This document shows positions 32,653-43,500 of a stretch of 64,000 nucleotides of DNA, one piece after another; within the stretch, counting starts at the first letter, position 1; each line of letters opens with the position of its first letter. A program made the position numbers and the translations under genes. Below the pieces are notes generated by a model, which was not told where the DNA came from, ran no database searches, and saw only the letters and a list, made by a program, of their open reading frames with translations. This stretch comes from Pelobates cultripes (lineage: Eukaryota; Chordata; Amphibia; Anura; Pelobatidae), in assembly GCA_933207985.1 (NCBI GenBank), contig OW240921.1, positions 106,459,655 through 106,523,654 of the forward strand, in the 5' to 3' direction.

Positions 32653-34847
32653 TACCTCCTACCTTTGTCCACAAAGATCTTAAAGACAAAATTTAATTAT
32701 TTCCTAAGAACGCGATAAGTGAAGCTAAGAAAGTTTTTGAATCTTTAGTTGTGGAAGAAATAAGAAAAATTCCACTTAAGTCTAAAAGAAATAAGAATTT
32801 TAACCTAAGCTTGGAACAAAGGAAAGCTTGAGAATTTAAAAAAAAAAACAGGAGACTCTAATTATAAAGCCGGCAGACAAAGGGGGAGCAGTGGTTGTCC
32901 AGAATAAAGTAGACTATATAAAATAGATTTTTAGACAGCAGGAAGATTCTATTACCTATAAAAAGCTTGAGCAAGACCAATCCAAAACTTTTCAGAGAAC
33001 TATAAAATTTTGAAAGAGAAAGGTAAAAACCTAAACATTTTAAATTCTGATGAATACAATTTCTTACATGAAAAAAAAAAAATACCCCTGGTAGACCCAT
33101 AGTTGCCGGAGCAGATTCCCTAACTAGTCGTTTATCTTAATACATAGATAGGTTATTACAACCGCTTGTGGTATCTCAATATATTTAAAAGATTCCACTT
33201 AACTTATTAAAGAACTGTTAGAGATCACATGGGAAAGTGATTGTTTTCTAGTAACCTGTGATGTTAGCAGCTTATATACAATTATTTCTCATGAAGTAGG
33301 CTGCGAGGCAGTGGAATATTTTCTTAGTTGTAGTGGGTTTTTAGAGAGTTTACTGGATTTTATATTGGAAGTGATTAAGTTCATTTTAAGCCATAATTAT
33401 TTTTGGCTTGAAGGGTCTTATTTTTATACTAGTCGGTAATGCGATTGGGACCAGGTTCGCACCCATTTATGTCTTACTGGGAGGATTCTTTCCTCTCAGG
33501 GGACCATGCTTGTCATGCAAACCTGGTCCTCTGTTGCAGATACATTGATGATATTTTTTTTATCTGGAAAGGCGATAGAGTTTCTCTTGACTTATTTTAA
33601 AATTTTTTAAACCAAAATCAAAAAAACAATGTCTTGACGTGTGAATGTAGTAGTACCAGGGTGCATTTTCTGGATCTAGAGCTATATATTGAAGATAACC
33701 AAATCTTAACTTGTACCTTTTTAAAAAGGTCGATGCTAATAGCTTTATAGATATTAATAGTTGCCACTATGCACCTTGGCTATGGAACATTCCTAAGGGT
33801 CAATTTTTAAGGATTTTAAGAAACTGCAATATGGATATGGACCAATTTGTTTTACAAACCAATTATTTGAAGAAACAGTTTTTAGCTGAAAATTATGACT
33901 CTACACTTCTGGATAAACAGTTACAAGAAGTTAACACTTTGAATAGGAATCAGATTTTGGAGTATTAAAATAAGAGGAATAATCTTATAATAATAGGAAT
34001 AGAGCAGATCCAAAAGGTATCCCCATTATTTTAGACTTTAATAGCCAATATAAATATATTAAGTATATTTTAAATAAATATTGGCGTGTTCTAAAGACAG
34101 ACCATGACCTTGTTGGTATTATTGGAGATAAACCAAATGTTATCTATTGAGGCGCAAAAATCATAACAAATTACTTAGTTAACAGTTTTTTAGACCTCCA
34201 AAGAGTACATTTATGTTTAATCAAAAGAATGGCTTTTATCCTTGTAAGATGTGTATAAACTGTAAGAAAACTAGCTTTTCTAAAGAAATTAAAACGTTTT
34301 TAAGTCAAATATAACTGGACAAAATTTACTGTTAAAGATATTTTAACTTGCCATTCATTTAATGTGGTGTATCTCCTCTGGTGCCCGTGTGGGCTACAAT
34401 ACGTTGGGATGACTACTAGAAATTTAAAAACCCATATTGCGAAACACATGGGTAATGTATAGAGGGGATACGCCAAACATAGTGTATCTGCTCATTTTTT
34501 TGAGTGTCATAACAAAGATCCTTCACTTTTAAGTTTCATGGCGATTTTTTTTAAATCTTTTAATTGGAGAGGGGACAATAATTTTAAGGAACTATATAAA
34601 ATTGAAAGCAAGTGTATTTTTTGATGGATTCCGTAGCCCCCAAATGGCTGAATTTAGATTTTAAATATATATATTTATTACATATGTATTTTTTTATTTA
34701 TTTATTGTTAGTGTTTTTACTTATTATTCCTTATGCTTCCAATTTTTACAATATTTTTCCTTGGGTCCTTGGGGTTGTCCTCTACCCATCTCCTTATATT
34801 TTAGAGTATGTACTATGCCTTTACTAAGTGGTTTTATATTTGTGGAG

Positions 34848-35825
34848 TGTAACGGATCACCTGGCACCCCGACTGGGTACCTCCGTTGAAGGATGCTCCT
34901 AGCGCTTCCTGAGGGCTCCAGGCACTCCAGCCGACACCATAACCACCGTAGACTCCACAACCGCCGTAGCTTAACTGGAGTCTCGCCGTCTTCCTTCCAC
35001 CCTGGATAAGCTTCTGTCCTCCAGGACCGTGTGGGAAAGACCTCTCCTCCAGGAGAGCGTATCAGGAACAAGCTCTTAAAAGAGCTGTGATTAAAGCTCA
35101 AGGGAGTATGTAGAGCATAGCAATCCCCAGTGTGATAGAGCAGTTCCCTCCAATCACGAGACAAGACTATGTGTTGAGGGTCAATAAGATCTGACTCCAC
35201 TGAGCGTTTATTGCTGCTTTTATGCAGGATTTTACAGGTTAGACACCACCCACTGGACCTTGTGGGGCACCGACAATACAGTTACAGCAACCAATCATAC
35301 ACAAGATGACAAAAGAGCACACCCAACAGTTACAGTGAATTCCTCCCCTCTGCTTAGGAGATAATTGAGTTAATTAACTGTATCTACTCAATTATCTCAA
35401 TTATCTCAAGCTGAAAAGTTAAACTTTTTATATATTTTCATAACTTTGTGAGTTTACATGCGATATCAATAAAACTATATTTTTATAACCAGCATAATTG
35501 GGGGACAAACATATCCAAAATTCACTTGAATCGGTTAAGTGGTTCAGGAGATAGGTGGAAGTCATATGTTGACCGAGGAGGGACAAAACAGCCAGTTCCA
35601 ACTGGTTTGGCAGTGTCCCTGGGACAACGCCCTGCTGGAGAACAATGGGACAGGGGGAGGGGAAGAGGCACACCTTCCCATGGATTCAAAGGGCAGAAAA
35701 AGTGTCCCAAAAGATTCAATATGTCCATACACTGTTTTAAAAAGGGCCATACACCCCAGGGCCATAGTCAGGAGGCGGGCAATCAGTCGTCTCTAATGAC
35801 CAGTGGCAAATGGCAGTTTATCATA
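34848..35825 (+). mobile_element. LTR-like insertion (candidate solo LTR) with 5-bp duplication
   Basis: A 978-bp insert begins TGTAACGGATCACCTGGC and is flanked by TGGAG at 34843-34847 and 35826-35830. Comparison with the inverted copy at 31140-31236 shows one uninterrupted TGGAG there. The TG start, a 5-bp duplication, AATAAA at about 35468 and the absence of genes fit a solo LTR; the end (TTATCATA) lacks the usual CA, which weakens this. The frames inside (35448-35954 and others) are not recognisable proteins. Confidence 0.5.
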
Positions 35826-36112
35826 TGGAGTATCTTATGTAATTTGCAATATATTTTCTTATTTTATTCTATTATACCCCAATATTGTGCAACTTTTAAC
35901 TACCAATTTAATGTATTTTCACCATATCTAAAGGACTTTTTTGCCCTCAGTTAATATGGGATTTAGCTGCATTCCGACCTCACATCACCCATTTCAACCC
36001 GGAAGTGACGCGGCCGTGACCTTGTCACATGATAGACGTAGCGCCATGACGTAATTGGACTGCGCTGGAAAGAGGAAGCGGAAACGAAAACAGCTGGGCT
36101 TAACTGAAGAAT

Positions 36113-36340
36113 AATTCAGTGAAGACTGCATTTACCATCCTGCAGAAACACCCATCACTCTCAGGCCTCACTTCACAATCAACTCAGTGAAGACTGCATT
36201 TACCATCCTGCAGAAACACCCATCACTCTCAGGCCTCACTTCACAATCAACTCAGTGAAGACTGCATTTACCATCCTGCAGAAACACCCATCACTCTCAG
36301 GCCTCACTTCACAATCAATCAACTCAGTGAAGACTGCATT
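36113..36340 (+). repeat. 68-bp tandem repeat in the Penelope terminal region
   Basis: GAAGACTGCATTTACCATCC begins at 36121, 36189 and 36257, giving three near-identical 68-bp units. A fourth start at 36329 breaks off after the first bases because the L2-type tail is joined there. Confidence 0.9.
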
Positions 36341-36734
36341 TTTTTCTCCTCACTTCCCGCCCACCCAGGCTCCCCTTAAATATATAGCATGCTCCTCCAG
36401 CTGTTCGAGATTCTCACCCAATTACCTGTTCATTCCCCTAACATCTTAACAATAGCCGCTTCTCTGTTAACTCTTTCAGCCATCACCTCCAAACTTCCCC
36501 TGCTACCTTTTGTCTCAAATCCCCCTGGTATCCTTTAGATTGTAAGCTCAAGGGCCATCTAGCTAAGCACTTTGTATAAAAGAGCTCCAATGGCTAGATA
36601 TCAGCTTACGGGCAGGGCTCTCTTACATCTTGTATTTGTTTGTGTATATTGTACGTTTCTCAACTAATTGTACAGCGCTGCGGAATCTGTGTGCGCTTTA
36701 TAAATTGCAATAATAATAATAATAATAATAAAGT
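36341..36734 (+). mobile_element. L2-type LINE/SINE 3' end inserted in the Penelope terminal region
   Basis: The block contains TTGTAAGCTCAAGGGCCATC, a repeated region and the L2-like 3' word GTACAGCGCTGCGGAATC at about 36671-36688, ending in (AAT)n at 36711-36731. The sequence between is not coding. The inverted copy at 30.9 kb lacks it. Confidence 0.7.
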
Positions 36735-36769
36735 GGTATTTATTTGGAACCTGGAGAGAGCAATACAGC

Positions 36770-36806
36770 ATTGAAGAAGACTCCGGAGGGAGTTGAGACG
36801 CGTTTG
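36770..36806 (+). ncRNA. Hammerhead-ribozyme-like core, degenerate
   Basis: TTGAAGA, a stem-loop GACTCC-GGAG-GGAGTT and GAGAC follow the hammerhead order CUGANGA / helix II / GAAAC, with two core changes (C to T, and GAAAC to GAGAC). Hammerhead motifs are known in Penelope-like termini. Cleavage activity is unlikely in this copy. Confidence 0.4.
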
Positions 36807-37304
36807 CTGATCATCTGTTGGGACTTTATTTATTTGTTTGATTTGCAGTGTTTTTCACGCTTCTTTGCCTTTGCATTATATCCACTGCTTATTTTGACCC
36901 TTATTTTAATTTTTATTCAATAAATTTAATTTATACTTACCTTTTGCTGCTCTCCTTTGAGGATACCGCTTTTAGCCTGTTCAGGCACTCTGGAGCTGAT
37001 TATTTAGAGCCTGGGATGGCTCTATATCCTGTGAGTGTTACTCTACATAGGGACTGATATTTTTTGTTATACAGTCTGTGTTATACATGTCTTGTATTTT
37101 TAATTTTTAGATTGTTCCAGTTTTGAACATCTACCTCTGTTTCTGTTGTCTGGTGTAGTATTTATGTTTTATTGTATACTTTATTTTGACTGTTGGGGGA
37201 TACTCTCTGGCTACACCTGTGTGATTTTTAATTTTGGATAGTGCCTACACACCTTTGCAATTTTCTATAAGTGCTGACTGTAACCTAAATTAATTTCCAA
37301 CAGA

Positions 37305-37605
37305 TATCTGATAGGAATGGAACTGATTCTGGTTCTCTGCTTTAACTCATCTTCTTCAGGGCTTGAAATGTTCCATCCTCAGAGAGGCCACCCTACTGTT
37401 GTAGCACAGTTTTTTGGTTACTGCCACATGTCATTGAATCAGCCTGACCATTCTCCTCTGACCTCTGTAATTTAAAGTGCATTTTTGGGCACAGCAATGC
37501 CGCTTCATCATTTTCTTTGCACCATTCTCAGTATACTCTAGAGCTTGGTGTACATGGAAATCTCAGGAGATAATTAGTTGCTGAGATACTCAGGACACCA
37601 CTGCA
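37305..37605 (-). mobile_element. Tc1-like transposon, right part (continuation of 29990-30477)
   Basis: CTGACCATTCTCCTCTGACC (37442-37461), TTGCACCATTCTCAGTATACTC and ATCTCAGGAGATAATTAG are transposase coding words (minus strand) of the same Tc1 subfamily as the left part. The 6.8-kb Penelope nest lies between. The far terminus is missing because other DNA begins at about 37605. Confidence 0.65.
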
Positions 37606-38121
37606 GCAGAGCTCCCTTTACCCAGTCTGGGTACCTCCTCCAATGACAGCTTCCTAGTTGGAACCGGGGAATACCTCAGCGCTTATGCCCCAGTCACTGT
37701 GGCTTGACTGGGGTCCTCCTGGAACCTCTCCGTCCTGGACCAGGATAGGTAACTAGCTTTATTCCCTCACAGGGACTACACAACACACAGTCCTGGAGCC
37801 ACACTTAAAAACATAAAAACATAAAAGTACCCCCCAAACATAATAAAAACATACAATAACCCCATATGTCCTACATCCCCAAATAGCCCTGATCTGAGTG
37901 CCCAAGTTGTCCAAATAGTGCTCAGGTCCATGCAGTATAAGGGAAATGCCACCGGGGCAAAGTTCTGACCGGCCGCACACATGGTCCTATGCCCAAAATA
38001 GTTCCAGAGCAATGTGTGCTTTGGCCGGACAACTTTTGGGAGCTTCTGCGGCCAAAATACGGGGTGCTACGTCTGGCTCTCAGGGAGTGTTGGTTCTTCT
38101 TAGTCTCAGGCACCTTCCCTC
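37606..38121. other. LTR-like or unclassified repetitive block
   Basis: CAGTCTGGGTACCTCCTCCAATGAC resembles the start of the LTR-like insertion at 34848 (GACTGGGTACCTCCGTTGAAGG). Overlapping frames at 37759-38143 have no recognisable domain. It may be a fragment of a related LTR. Confidence 0.3.
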
Positions 38122-38335
38122 TAAAGCAAAAAAGAAAGAATGAGAACGGACAAAAGCTTAGAGTAAACTCAATAGCCTGCCCTTCAGTAATCCCCGCTCA
38201 GGTCTCAAAATAGTTTTTGCTCACTTGTGCCATTACAGAGAGAACATATCTGAAGCATATCAGACTGGTCCCACCCATACGGGCAGTCCAGATCCAAAAT
38301 GCCAGCAAGTTCCCTCTGCATGAGAGATACAGCAA
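38122..38335 (+). repeat. Direct repeat, left copy
   Basis: About 214 bp from TAAAGCAAAAAAGAAAGAATG to GAGATACAGCAA, repeated at 38467-38690 with about 95% identity apart from a small insertion (CTCTGACAA). The copies are 345 bp apart. CTGAAGCATATCAGACTGG followed by GGGCAGTCCAGATCC forms a stem-loop like those in Penelope-like termini. Confidence 0.85.
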
Positions 38336-38466
38336 GCCCAGATGATGGTTTCGGCCTTCTTTTGGGCCCAGTGAGTGAGGTGTAACTGATATCCGTGTAG
38401 GCACAGTGAGCACGAGGTCCACGTCTGGATTACCCTTTTAACTCGGGGTAAGCCAAGTTAATGCAT

Positions 38467-38690
38467 TAAAGCAAAAAAGAAAGAATGAGAACTCTGACAA
38501 CGGACAAAAGCTTAGAGTAAGCTCAATAGCTTGCCCTTCGGTACATCCCCGCTCAAGTCTCAAAATAGTTTTTGATCACTTGTGCCATTACAGAGAGAAC
38601 ATATCTGAAGCATATCAGACTGGACCCACCCATAAGGGCAGTCCAGATCCGAAACGCCAGCAAGTTCCCTCTGCATGAGAGATACAGCAA
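38467..38690 (+). repeat. Direct repeat, right copy, with GAAAC-type stem-loop
   Basis: Second copy of the 38122-38335 repeat. Here the stem-loop is followed by GATCCGAAACGCC, so the order CUGA / helix / GAAAC is kept, whereas the left copy has GATCCAAAATGCC. It abuts the second L2 fragment. Confidence 0.8.
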
Positions 38691-38768
38691 CTTCCCTCTA
38701 AAAAAAATTTCAAAACACTGGACCAAGCTGCCCAGGAACTACAAGGTCACCTAGCCGAAATTAGTTCC

Positions 38769-39665
38769 TGCGTCTGTCTTCCTCCAAGTCAACGGTGCTA
38801 CCATCAGCTCCAGCACACAGGCTCGCTGCCTAGGTGTTCTCTTTGACTCCGACCTCTCCTTCAAGCCTCATGTTCAATCGTCAAATCCTGTCATTTCCAT
38901 CGAAAAAACATTGCGCTCATCCGCCCCTACTTAACGCCAGATGCGACTAAGGTGTTGGTCCATTCCACTGTCCTTTCTCGCCTTGACTACTGTAATCCAC
39001 TTCTCAGTGGTCTTACGTGCGCCCAACTAGAGCCGTTACAGTCCATAATGAATGCGGCGGCAAGGCTCATCTTCCTGTCCGCCCGCACCTCCCATGCCTC
39101 ACCCTTCTGTCAATCCCTACATTGGCTTCATATAAAATATATAGCTCAATTTAAAATTTTGGTTCTTGCTTTCAAATCTCTACATAATGCTGCTCCCACC
39201 TATCTATCCTCCCTTATACACAAGTATGTCCCGTCTAGGCCCTTACGATCTGCTGAAGACTTACGTCTATCTTCTGTCCATACTCCCACCTCTGATGCTC
39301 GCCTTCAAGATTTCTCGAGGGCTGTGGAACTCGCGTCCCTCCTCCGTTAGATGCTCACCCAGTCTCCACTCCTTCAAAAAATCGTTAAAAACCCACTTCT
39401 TCATAAAAGCGTATCAATTTAACTGTTAATAGCTCCTGACTGATTCCTCTTCTGCAACTGTCATTAGTCTAATACTATCCTTACCTTTTTGTGTCATTTT
39501 ACCCCACTCCCTCTAGCATGTAAGCTCATTGAGCAGGGCCCTCAACCCCTCTGTTCCTGTGTGTCCAACTTGTCTGGTTACAACTACATGTCTGTTCAGC
39601 CACCCATTGTAAAGCACTGCGGAATTTGACGGCGCTCTATAAATATCATAATAAGAATAATAAAA
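38769..39665 (+). mobile_element. L2-type LINE, second 5'-truncated copy
   Basis: Begins within the RT thumb region (CTTCCTCCAAGTCAACGGTG) and is collinear with 3465-4370. The frame 38952-39350 keeps VLSRLDYCNPLLSGLTCAQL and LQSIMNAAARLIF. The 3' end has AAAGCACTGCGGAATTTGAC and GGCGCTCTATAAATATCATA, then an ATAATAA tail. Short deletions relative to the first copy (for example at 39330) shift the frame. Confidence 0.85.
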
Positions 39666-40074
39666 ACATTTGTGAATAAGTACCGCTGAGGAGCGTTCGC
39701 GGGTTGGTTCGTGCAAACGGCCGCCAGGGAGCAAGCTTTCGGTTAAATCCAGAGAAGGGAAAATGAGGGGCACCAAGGGTAGCTGGGAAGGGTGACTCCC
39801 AAATGTGGTCTCAGACCTGGACCATAGTCGGTGGGCAGGAGGCTAGGTTCCACTCTACTTCAGGAGTTCATAGCAAATGTTCGTGGGAAGGAGCGTTTGT
39901 CACATCCACATTTGGTTCCGACAATCATTTCACTTTAATGTCTTGTAGACATGTATTTTTACACATCTTCCATATTCTGATATGGCTTTAACAACAACTA
40001 ATCCTCTTTTGCTATATTTGCATGCTTTCATACATTGATTTGCTGCCACATGATTAGCTGATTAAATATTTACC
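39666..40074. other. Intergenic spacer
   Basis: No gene or terminus recognised. Moderately GC-rich to 39900, then AT-rich. Confidence 0.4.
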
Positions 40075-40523
40075 TTAAAAGGACACTAAAGGCACCCAGA
40101 CCACTTCAGTTAATTGAAGTGGTAAGGGTGCAGTGTCCCAGGCCCTTTAATCCTGCTAAGATAATTATTGCAGTTTTTAAGAAACTGCAATAATTACCTT
40201 TCTGGGTTAACTCCACATCTAGAGGGACTTCCGGGCTGTTAGCCGACTTTTGGTTGCCTAAATGACACTGGATGTCCTCACGCTATGCATGAGGACTTCC
40301 AGCGTCACCCAAAAGCCCCTAGGAAAGTCCTGTATAATGCTTTCCTATGGGGAACTCCGTATGAGACTGCGACCATTGTCACACATGTGCATTAGGTTTT
40401 CCCCGATGGCTGACGTTGGCGTGTGAGGAGCGAAGGCAAACCTGAGGCAGCGCCGCTGGGCCCAGGTAATTAACAGAAACAACATGGGAGGGTTGTTTTC
40501 CTGGCACTATAGTTTCCTTTTAA
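40075..40523 (+). mobile_element. Complete T2/piggyBac-like MITE with TTAA ends
   Basis: 449 bp from TTAA (40075-40078) to TTAA (40520-40523). Ends are TTAAAAGGACACTAAAGGCACC and GGCACTATAGTTTCCTTTTAA. Interior hairpins include CACCCAGACCACTTCAGTTAATTGAAGTGGTAAGGGTG split around 40096-40132 and TGCAGTTTTTAAGAAACTGCA (40170-40190). Non-coding. Confidence 0.8.
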
Positions 40524-43500
40524 GCAACAGGTGTATAGGTGTAGGTAACAAAGTCTTGACTAGTATATATTGTCCATGCCAATAACCTACGAAGGAAGAG
40601 AGCTACGCACTAGGACATACAAGTCATGTGCATCAGGAGAAAATTCAACCATATACCCATAGCAGTTCTCTTGGGCCCCAGATAAGATATCGGATTTATT
40701 TATTTTCTATAGCATATGAATTCTATGTACTACAGAACAGCAATTCTAGCATGCAGAGTTGATGTGCATCCAGGAAATCCTGGAGGATCTGCTAATCCTG
40801 CAATCCAGGTGTGATGAAGAAGTAGACACCAGTTATTGCTGAACTACAATTCCCATGATTCTTTGCCAGCCTCACAACTGCCAAAGCAAAAAAGTAGTTG
40901 TAGTTCTAGAAAAGCTTTGGACCTACCATTTGGCTTATAGTGCTGCTATAGTCTGTTGGTGGGTCTTGGGGATCAGTTCATAAAACGTCAGATCTACTGA
41001 AGAAATGCCATCAGTATCAAGCCAGACTGATCTATTGCTTTGAATTTACAGCCTCTTCAGATGCATAAACAGGTTAAATTTTTTCCAGAGCGTTCGGCCA
41101 AAAAACTAAAACAGTTTGCATTGCCTTCTGTGGGCAGGTGTGAATGAATAATCAGTTACATTATTCTTTTTCCTTCTCCAGGGAATATTTTCAACCGCAG
41201 AGTAAATAACTACATAGAAACACTACCTTACTTTTAAAACTCAAGGCGATTATTAAATGCTGTGCTGAAATATGGGCCTTGGGATTTTTTTTTAGATATT
41301 TGCTGGGAGATTAATTCTAGGGGGCTGTAATCTTTTGGTGTTTTGTTGTTAAGTCTTCTATAAATCTTAACCCTTCTGCTTCTGCAAATACTAGCTGTTC
41401 AAGATGCAGTTATCATGGGCAACTATTACATTTTGAGAAAGGCTATTTTAAAGATATTTTCTAAGAATGGCAGGCACTACAGTTATTTTGTATCTATTGA
41501 ACTAATTTTGCAGCAAATTACTATATCAGAAACCTGTCTTGTAACTTGAACCACGTTGAGTAGATGAGAGAATGAATGTCAATGCCAAGATGCTGCAGAT
41601 TTGCTGCAGTAGGGGACATTATAGTCTATTTGAGTTTTGTGTTTGCATGGCCTGAATCGATTATCTTGCTGGCACTTTGTTGACTTGCTTAACATCCTAA
41701 ATGCGTGGTGGGCGCATTTAATAGGTAGGAAAAGGCAGGAAAGTTATTTAAAGCAAATTGCCTGAACGTACATGTTGAGGAGCACCTGAACCTCATTAAT
41801 CGGGCAGACTCAGCAGGCCTTAACTGGGGAGACTCTCATTTTGCATTCCATGTCTTTGAAAACTTATTGTTCACCTTAATGGCATTCAAGAGATTAACAT
41901 GTCATTTTCCGTGGTTTGAGTAATTACAACAAACATTTGTTAAACTGTCTGAACTAAATAAAAATAGGAAGATCAAACCCCTTCTCTATCTGGTGAAGTA
42001 TATTAAATGTGGCCATATCTCACTGTGGTTTTTTTTTTTTTTTTTTTTTTTCTTTTTTTTATGCTTACAAAAAAAAAGTACTTTGCAAAATTAGCATTAA
42101 AGAGACATTTTAAGATGGTGGCCACACATTGGGATTTAATTGTGTGTATATCTATATTTGATTTTGTATTACACAGCCATGTTACAGCGCTGCCGGTCTT
42201 CCCCATGTACACCCTTTTAAGAATTAATAAAAATATAGGGGTTCATAACACTATAGCATTCTGTCTCATTAGAGATTTTACCTTTTAGCTGAAAACAGCA
42301 AGGTGAATTGTTAGTGTAGGATGTATGACTCACCTAAGAGGTTTTGGCTTGACGTGGCGAGTGAGCTTACACTTTAATGGCCCTTGTATTGGTATTAAGA
42401 TCTTTAGTTATTTAAATGTGCACAGGGATTTGGGAGAGGTAGCTTGTTTGCAGGTAAGTTGTTTGGTTCGTTCTGCAAATGGTCTCAAAGCCCATCTCTC
42501 TCAGTACACAGCATTGGCGTGCAGTGCCAACAATCAAAAAGAAAATCCTACGGGAACTATGCATCTGAGTAAACATACTGCAATATGTCACTAGGTGTCT
42601 ATAAAAACTAATTTGTTGGTGTTGACAAGAAAGAACAAATGCAAAGTGATAAAGCACTAAAGGATTGTACCCGTGTTACCATATTGCCCCAGTAGATCAT
42701 TTAGTTTCCCAAAATTATCATAATGGCCAGAAAGAAAGGTTATAAAGAGTATATATAATAAATTCATAGTCATAATTAACTATATAAATTCTAATGAAAA
42801 AAAATAAAGCAATCGGAAAATGTGTCACTTGATGCCAATGTAGTCAGTGAAAGGCATTAAAATCCATATATCGATAACATGGAGCAAGTAGTAGCACTAT
42901 AGTGGCAGAAGAATTTCTACATTAGATGAGGTCAAGCAACTACTATTTGACCATTCCTTGATCACAACATATGTTTGCTGAATGATGCTAGTATGTCTGA
43001 AATGGTGGTTTTATGTGTCGTTGAAAATAGAAAGTAGATTGTCAGTATCTTGTCATGCCAACTAAAAGGACCTGTTACGGAGGACAATTTTTAGAATCTC
43101 CAGCATCTTCCAAAAATCTGTTCATTCCACTCCCAAGTTGCTAATTGTCAAGGGAAAATGAAAGGATAATTATCAGCTCAAGTATTTATTTAAATAGATC
43201 TGGCCATGACTCCTATCGACTTGGCAATCAAACTTGGCAGAAGTCCCTTGGGGACTTTGGATCCTTTTGAGTTTAATTTTGAGTCTACCGTTAGCTACTG
43301 AGTTCAGCTGAATCCTGAAGGAACATTAGAGCCAAGTTCCTACTGACGTGAGTTAAAATTAAGCATCCCATTTAAAGATGGATGTGACACGGCTTGTTAG
43401 TGTTCAACAAAATTGTACGGAGACAAGCTACTTAAACCATGGGATTCGGGCTCCTTTACTCCACATATAAACCCCTGTGCACAGATTGTGGAGATAATTG

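Larger units (their letters stand above)
31249..34630 (+). pseudogene. Penelope-like reverse transcriptase with GIY-YIG endonuclease, broken
   Basis: The frame is open from 31249 to 31440 (FNLSDTVLNKDQLDVLNKAL), continues after the inserted transposon, and shows the N-terminal DKG motif IKPADKGGAVVV (about 32858-32893), GRPIVAG (33090), VTCDVSSLYT (RT motif A, about 33251), the catalytic YIDD (33541-33552) and a long open C-terminal piece (33711-33968). The endonuclease follows at 34360-34455: VVYLLWCPCGLQYVGMTTR carries the Y...YVG core. Stops and frameshifts throughout. The extreme N-terminus is absent. Confidence 0.8.
30476..37185 (+). mobile_element. Penelope-like retroelement with diverging inverted ends, multiply interrupted
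   Basis: Penelope-like elements encode a telomerase-like reverse transcriptase joined to a GIY-YIG endonuclease. Coding remnants run plus-strand from about 31249 to 34630. The 3' terminal region (34770-37185) has a long inverted copy at the 5' side (30476-31236), an arrangement known for this group. Secondary insertions are a TA-flanked transposon (31441-32652), an LTR-like block (34848-35825) and a tandem repeat plus L2 tail (about 36117-36732). The whole nest sits in a Tc1 element. The coding part has many stops and shifts. Confidence 0.8.

Noticed and set aside
31249..34630. Telomerase or retroviral polymerase
   Set aside because: DKG motif, YIDD and a GIY-YIG endonuclease with inverted termini point to a Penelope-like element. 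No protease, integrase or paired LTRs are present.
34724..35200. 158-codon minus-strand frame in the LTR-like insertion as a gene
   Set aside because: No domain, non-repetitive by chance, and it crosses the 5-bp insertion boundary at 34848, so it joins two unrelated sequences.
35448..35954. 168-codon plus-strand frame as a gene
   Set aside because: It crosses the right insertion boundary at 35825 into the Penelope terminal repeat.
42007..42288. Poly-Phe-rich 93-codon frame
   Set aside because: It begins in a poly-T tract; the rest has no recognisable features.
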